The translations under genes were made by a program, and so were the position numbers. 64,000 nt of DNA from Closterium sp. NIES-65 (Eukaryota > Streptophyta > Zygnematophyceae > Desmidiales > Closteriaceae), in assembly GCA_948144175.1 (NCBI GenBank), contig CANXME010002122.1, forward strand, positions 186,001 to 250,000, given 5' to 3'. Shown here piece by piece: positions 61,036-64,000 of the stretch. The first letter of the stretch is position 1, and every line of letters begins with the position of its first letter. The notes beneath the pieces are model-generated. The model worked only from the letters and a program-made list of their open reading frames with translations, was not told the DNA's origin and did not search any database.

Positions 61036-62049
61036 ATGTGAGACGAGGCAAGTTCGGGTTCCAGTGTGAGTCTTGGAGACCCGCAGTTGAAGGCTCTTCT
61101 CGAGGCCCTTGTGAGTGGCCGAATGGTGGCAAAACCGACGATCGGACTCAGTGAAGCTCAGCGCTTCAATGGAAGCAACTACAACGTGTGGCGAAAGAAG
61201 TTCATTCGAAGGGCAGAGGAAGTGGACCTCTTGCCATACTACCGTCCTGATGAGGAGACGATGGAGGGAGTTGCGCCTTCCACGACGGACACGAAGGAGA
61301 AAATAGCGGCGTTTAAAAACCAAAGTAAGCAAGCTTTCTTTCAGGTTTGTCATTCAGTTGCCAATGGAATCGCTCTGGATTTGGACCAGTTTGCAGGGGA
61401 GCTGAACTCTGCACAGAAAGCGTGGGAGTACCTAGAGTCCACATACATGGGCACCAACGATGTTAACAAGAAGGCGATCAGGAAACAACTGCTAATGCTG
61501 AGCATGGAGAAAGGTGGGAAAATCATCACCAACATCAACAGGGCGAAAAGTTACAACGACGATTTGCGGGTGATGGGAGCCGTGGAGACGGAGCATGAGA
61601 TGTTTGACTATATCATCCAAGGCCTTCCTAAGGAGTGGGAATCCGACATCGGTATGTTTACGTACCAACCGCCGGAGAGTTTGATGAAGCTACAGGAGAT
61701 TCTGCAGTCGCTTGAGACGGTGAAGGAGATGAGGAAAAAGAAAGCAGCAGCAGCAGTAGCTAAGGAGTTTGATGAGGAGAGGCCCGCTCTGGTGAATGCC
61801 ACGAAGGCGTTTGGAACATGCTACCAGTGTAGAAAGCGCGGGCATAAGGCGATAAATTGCTATGAGAACCCACGGAGCAGAAACTATAAGGGCAAAGCGA
61901 TGGAGAATGAGAAAGGAGAAAATGCAGGAGCGGAGTGGCAGCAGAAACGAGGTTTTGGCGGCAAGTTTGATTATTGTGGGCGCTACGGGCATCGTGCCGT
62001 AGAGTGCTACTCCAACCCAAATAGCATGAGCTACAAGGGTCCGTCGTAG
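61036..62049 (+). pseudogene. gag: TR-GAG gag
   Basis: An ATG at 61036 is followed at once by TGA (61039-61041), readable as a decayed CGA, then DEASSGSSVSLGDPQLK in the same frame; after that the frame is open for over 330 codons. It shows the UBN2 gag domain (RFNGSNYNVWRKKFIRRAEE, AWEYLESTYMGTNDVNKK, MFDYIIQGLPKEWESDI, EILQSLETVKEM) and a CCHC knuckle CYQCRKRGHKAINC. A second knuckle, DYCGRYGHRAVEC, lacks its first Cys. It ends in TAG (62047-62049), but the frame continues into the protease. It would coat the element RNA; the early TGA probably disables it unless a later start is used. Confidence 0.9.
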
Positions 62050-63006
62050 CAGAGGAATGTGGTGGCAAAGGCGAATGTAGCAGAAGCGAACGAAGATGAT
62101 GTGATCCTTGGAGGAGTGCATCTTGCGAATGTGGTGCGTTTACCAATGGAGGTTCGTCAGACGGACGGACGTGAAAAGACGGCATGGTTCATGGACAGCG
62201 GATGCACGCGTCACATGACATTCAGGTCAGATTGGATGGAGAATGTGAAGGAGTCGAGTGAGGATTATATACTACAAGGTAACAGTGGGAAGTTACCAGT
62301 GATAGGAGAGGGTGATGTGGTGCTGCAGAGTCCGTATAGAGAGATGAGACCGGAGAATGTGCTGCTGGTTGAGGATTTAAAGGTGAACCTGGTCAGTCAG
62401 TCACAGCTTGATAACTTGGGCTGCAAGATATTCTATAACAGTGGCAAGGTTACTGTGTTTGGTTCTGAGTGGGAGAAGTATGCGGATGGTTATTTGAGTG
62501 ACGGTTTCTATGAGATGAACTTGGTCGCGATGAACGATAAGGATGAGATCTACGAGGATCCTGAATCTACTGAGGATGATGAGAGTGAGGACTCGGATGA
62601 TATGGCTGCGAGTGTGGAGGCAGCAGTGAAGCAGGAAGAGGAGATAGTAATCATGGAGGCAACAGCGGTAAACGGTGGAGATGGAGACGATGTCAACACT
62701 TTTGCAGCAGCGATCGTGGTTGAAGATGAAGCGGTAAATGCGAAGTGTGTGGGAGTTGAAGTTGTGAAAGGGGACATCATGGTGAAAGGATCAAAGGCGA
62801 ATGCAATTGCAAAGAGGCAAGTGCTTAAGGAGGATGAACACGTTGAAGGGTACGAGACCCGAGAGATGTTGAGTGTTAAGATGCTGAGGAGACGTGAGAG
62901 GCATAAGAAAATCTCTCAAGGTTTGGATGTCAAGGCGCTCAACTTCAAGACACGTAAGCAGAGGTTCAAGGTGCAGGAGCTGCAGGGGAGCGTGAAGCCG
63001 ACTTAG
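62050..63006 (+). CDS. TR-GAG protease with acidic C-terminal extension
   Basis: In frame with gag across a single TAG (TCG TAG CAG AGG). After a polar stretch comes the copia-type retropepsin: TAWFMDSGCTRHMTF with intact DSG, GKLPVIGEGDVVL, and LLVEDLKVNLVSQSQLDNLG. The following 140 residues are not integrase: an acidic run (YEDPESTEDDESEDSDD), a valine/alanine-rich part, and a basic end (LRRRERHKKISQG). The stop at 63004-63006 is 72 bp before the 3' LTR. In normal copia elements the pre-integrase domain would follow the protease, so the acidic extension is either a new domain or the scar of a pol deletion. Confidence 0.85.
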   Translation, partial: QRNVVAKANVAEANEDDVILGGVHLANVVRLPMEVRQTDGREKTAWFMDSGCTRHMTFRSDWMENVKESSEDYILQGNSGKLPVIGEGDVVLQSPYREMRPENVLLVEDLKVNLVSQSQLDNLGCKIFYNSGKVTVFGSEWEKYADGYLSDGFYEMNLVAMNDKDEIYEDPESTEDDESEDSDDMAASVEAAVKQEEEIVIMEATAVNGGDGDDVNTFAAAIVVEDEAVNAKCVGVEVVKGDIMVKGSKANAIAKRQVLKEDEHVEGYETREMLSVKMLRRRERHKKISQGLDVKALNFKTRKQRFKVQELQGSVKPT

Positions 63007-63078
63007 ACACTGTCAAGGCTACAAGGAGCAGGGGAGGAGTGCGAGTGGTGTTCGTGGTTGACAAACCACAGAGGAGAT

Positions 63079-63629
63079 TGTTAGGGTTGGTTCGCCCAAC
63101 CACGGAACCTAAGGCGAAAGCATCTACGACGGCGAAATGTAAGCGCGTATGTGAAACGGTGGAAATCGACCTACGGTGGGGAATAGAGGCTATGGCGTGA
63201 GAAGTGGGAGAGAAATCGAGAAGAAAAGTGATAGAAGGAGGGAGAGAGAAGGAGAAGCATCGAGAATGAGATTGACGAGGGGAAAATTGTGCTTCGAGAT
63301 CAAGGCGCGTTCGAGAAGGTTCCAGATTCGGTCTTGAGGAGTGTTCACCGAATTCGGTTCGGTTGCGTGTGCGACTCGGGGTGAAGCGAGGCGCACACGG
63401 TTACTTGGGAAACAAGTGAAGTTACGAATTGCATTTTGTGTCTTGCCTGACTATAAAACTGCTTGTACTCATTCTGGAAATCATACCAATCAGATTCTGA
63501 AAATTGCTGAAGTGTGTATTGACAACTTCAAGCAGAGCTGCGCATATCATTGGATTCGGGAGATCGTGGAGAACACGATAGGCAATAGCAAGTAGACTAT
63601 TGCCGACTAAGGTGCTTACGATCCTAAGA
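63079..63629 (+). repeat. TR-GAG 3' LTR
   Basis: 551 bp, matching 60384-60934. The purine tract CAGAGGAGA lies just upstream (63069-63077). TATA-like CTATAAAA at 63451-63458. Confidence 0.95.
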
Positions 63630-63634
63630 CGGGA

Positions 63635-64000
63635 AATAGTTGGCGGAAATAGGGACGAGAAATAGGCAGGCGGAAATAGGGACGGGAAATAGGCAGGCGG
63701 AAATAAGGACGGGAAATAGGCAGGCGGAAATAGGGGCGGGAAATAGGCAGGCGGAAATAGGGGAAATAGGCATTCGGAAATAGGGATGGGAAACAGGCAG
63801 GCGGAAATAGGGACGATGGAAGTATGCACGACTAGAGTAGGTACGGGGAGAGTTGGGACGGGGAGAGTAGAGACGGAGAGAGTAGGGACGGGGAGAGTAG
63901 GGACAGGGAGAGTAGGGACGGGGAGAGTAGGGACGGGGAGAGTAGGGACGGAGAGAGTAGGGACGGAGAGAGTAGTGACGGGGAGAGTAGGGACGGGGAG
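63635..64000. repeat. Two minisatellites at the window end
   Basis: 63640-63820 is an array of a unit of about 27 bp built from GGGAAATAGGCAGGCGGAAATA with small variants. 63840-64000 is an array of the 15-bp unit GGGACGGGGAGAGTA running off the window. No coding role is seen. The target site CGGGA of the TR-GAG element resembles the first array, so the element may have inserted at its edge. Confidence 0.95.

Larger units (their letters stand above)
60384..63629 (+). mobile_element. Compact gag-protease-only copia-like element (TR-GAG type)
   Basis: The 3246-bp element has 551-bp LTRs (60384-60934, 63079-63629) differing at roughly 16 sites and a perfect CGGGA duplication (60379-60383, 63630-63634). 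The LTRs begin TGTTAGG and end CCTAAGA, a near-inverted pair with GA in place of CA. The primer site is an exact TGGTATCAGAGC at 60937-60948. The internal 2.14 kb codes for gag and a retropepsin domain with an acidic tail; integrase, RT and RNase H are absent. It resembles the TR-GAG class of non-autonomous plant elements and would need a partner for mobility. Confidence 0.93.

Noticed and set aside
63635..64000. Regular short repeats as a CRISPR-like array
   Set aside because: Units are directly tandem with no unique spacers, in eukaryotic DNA; they are minisatellites.

Overview
The window is almost wholly transposable-element DNA from a eukaryote. I see no convincing host gene, rRNA, tRNA or CRISPR array. 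The features are those of a streptophyte (charophyte) green alga, perhaps a desmid such as Closterium: Ty1/copia elements primed by initiator tRNA-Met, an L1-type LINE, GC-rich coding repeats, CHG-type (CAG to TAG) nonsense decay, and a Ty3/gypsy element carrying a DNA methyltransferase, a combination reported before from charophytes. The organism call is an inference.

Positions 1-44125 read as one L1-like LINE on the minus strand, shredded by LTR retrotransposons. Removing the insertions joins LINE ORF1 (about 43.8-44.1 kb and 35.6-36.7 kb), the ORF2 start and endonuclease (29224-29358, then 21546-22698) and the reverse transcriptase (7652-8510, then 1-1128, running off the window). The interruptions are copia A (1129-7651, minus), copia B (8752-21385, minus) with copia C (9206-15130, minus) nested inside it, copia D (22699-29223, plus), copia E (29359-35627, plus) and a Ty3/gypsy element (about 36.7-43.8 kb, minus). 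Most copia boundaries are exact: paired LTRs of 105-135 bp flanked by 5-bp target duplications (GTTTT, CGTAG, GAGAC, TTACA; copia B has an imperfect GTACA/GCACA pair).

The outstanding object is the gypsy element. One reading frame holds gag-protease, then a DNMT3/DRM-like C5 cytosine methyltransferase, then reverse transcriptase-RNase H-integrase, separated only by two UAG codons. Unlike the copia elements it is nearly free of lesions, with one frameshift near the integrase C-terminus.

Beyond a gene-free stretch (44126-46353) lies copia F (46359-53459, plus; target duplication ACAGC). It has lost its integrase core, and part of its RNase H is replaced by about 1 kb of DNA packed with GTCGAC sites. 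At 53887-59101 is a 2.17-kb segment present twice, 3.03 kb apart, each copy holding a broken copia-type gag and an opposing LTR/primer-site fragment. At 60384-63629 is a compact gag-protease-only element with 551-bp LTRs and a perfect CGGGA duplication. The window ends in minisatellites.

The copia elements A-F share one design: gag with a glycine-rich stretch and an unusual Cys/His motif, DSG protease, HHCC integrase, a long linker built from 15- or 33-bp repeats, a conserved extra module, then RT and RNase H. All are damaged by frameshifts, stops or deletions, so none looks autonomous.
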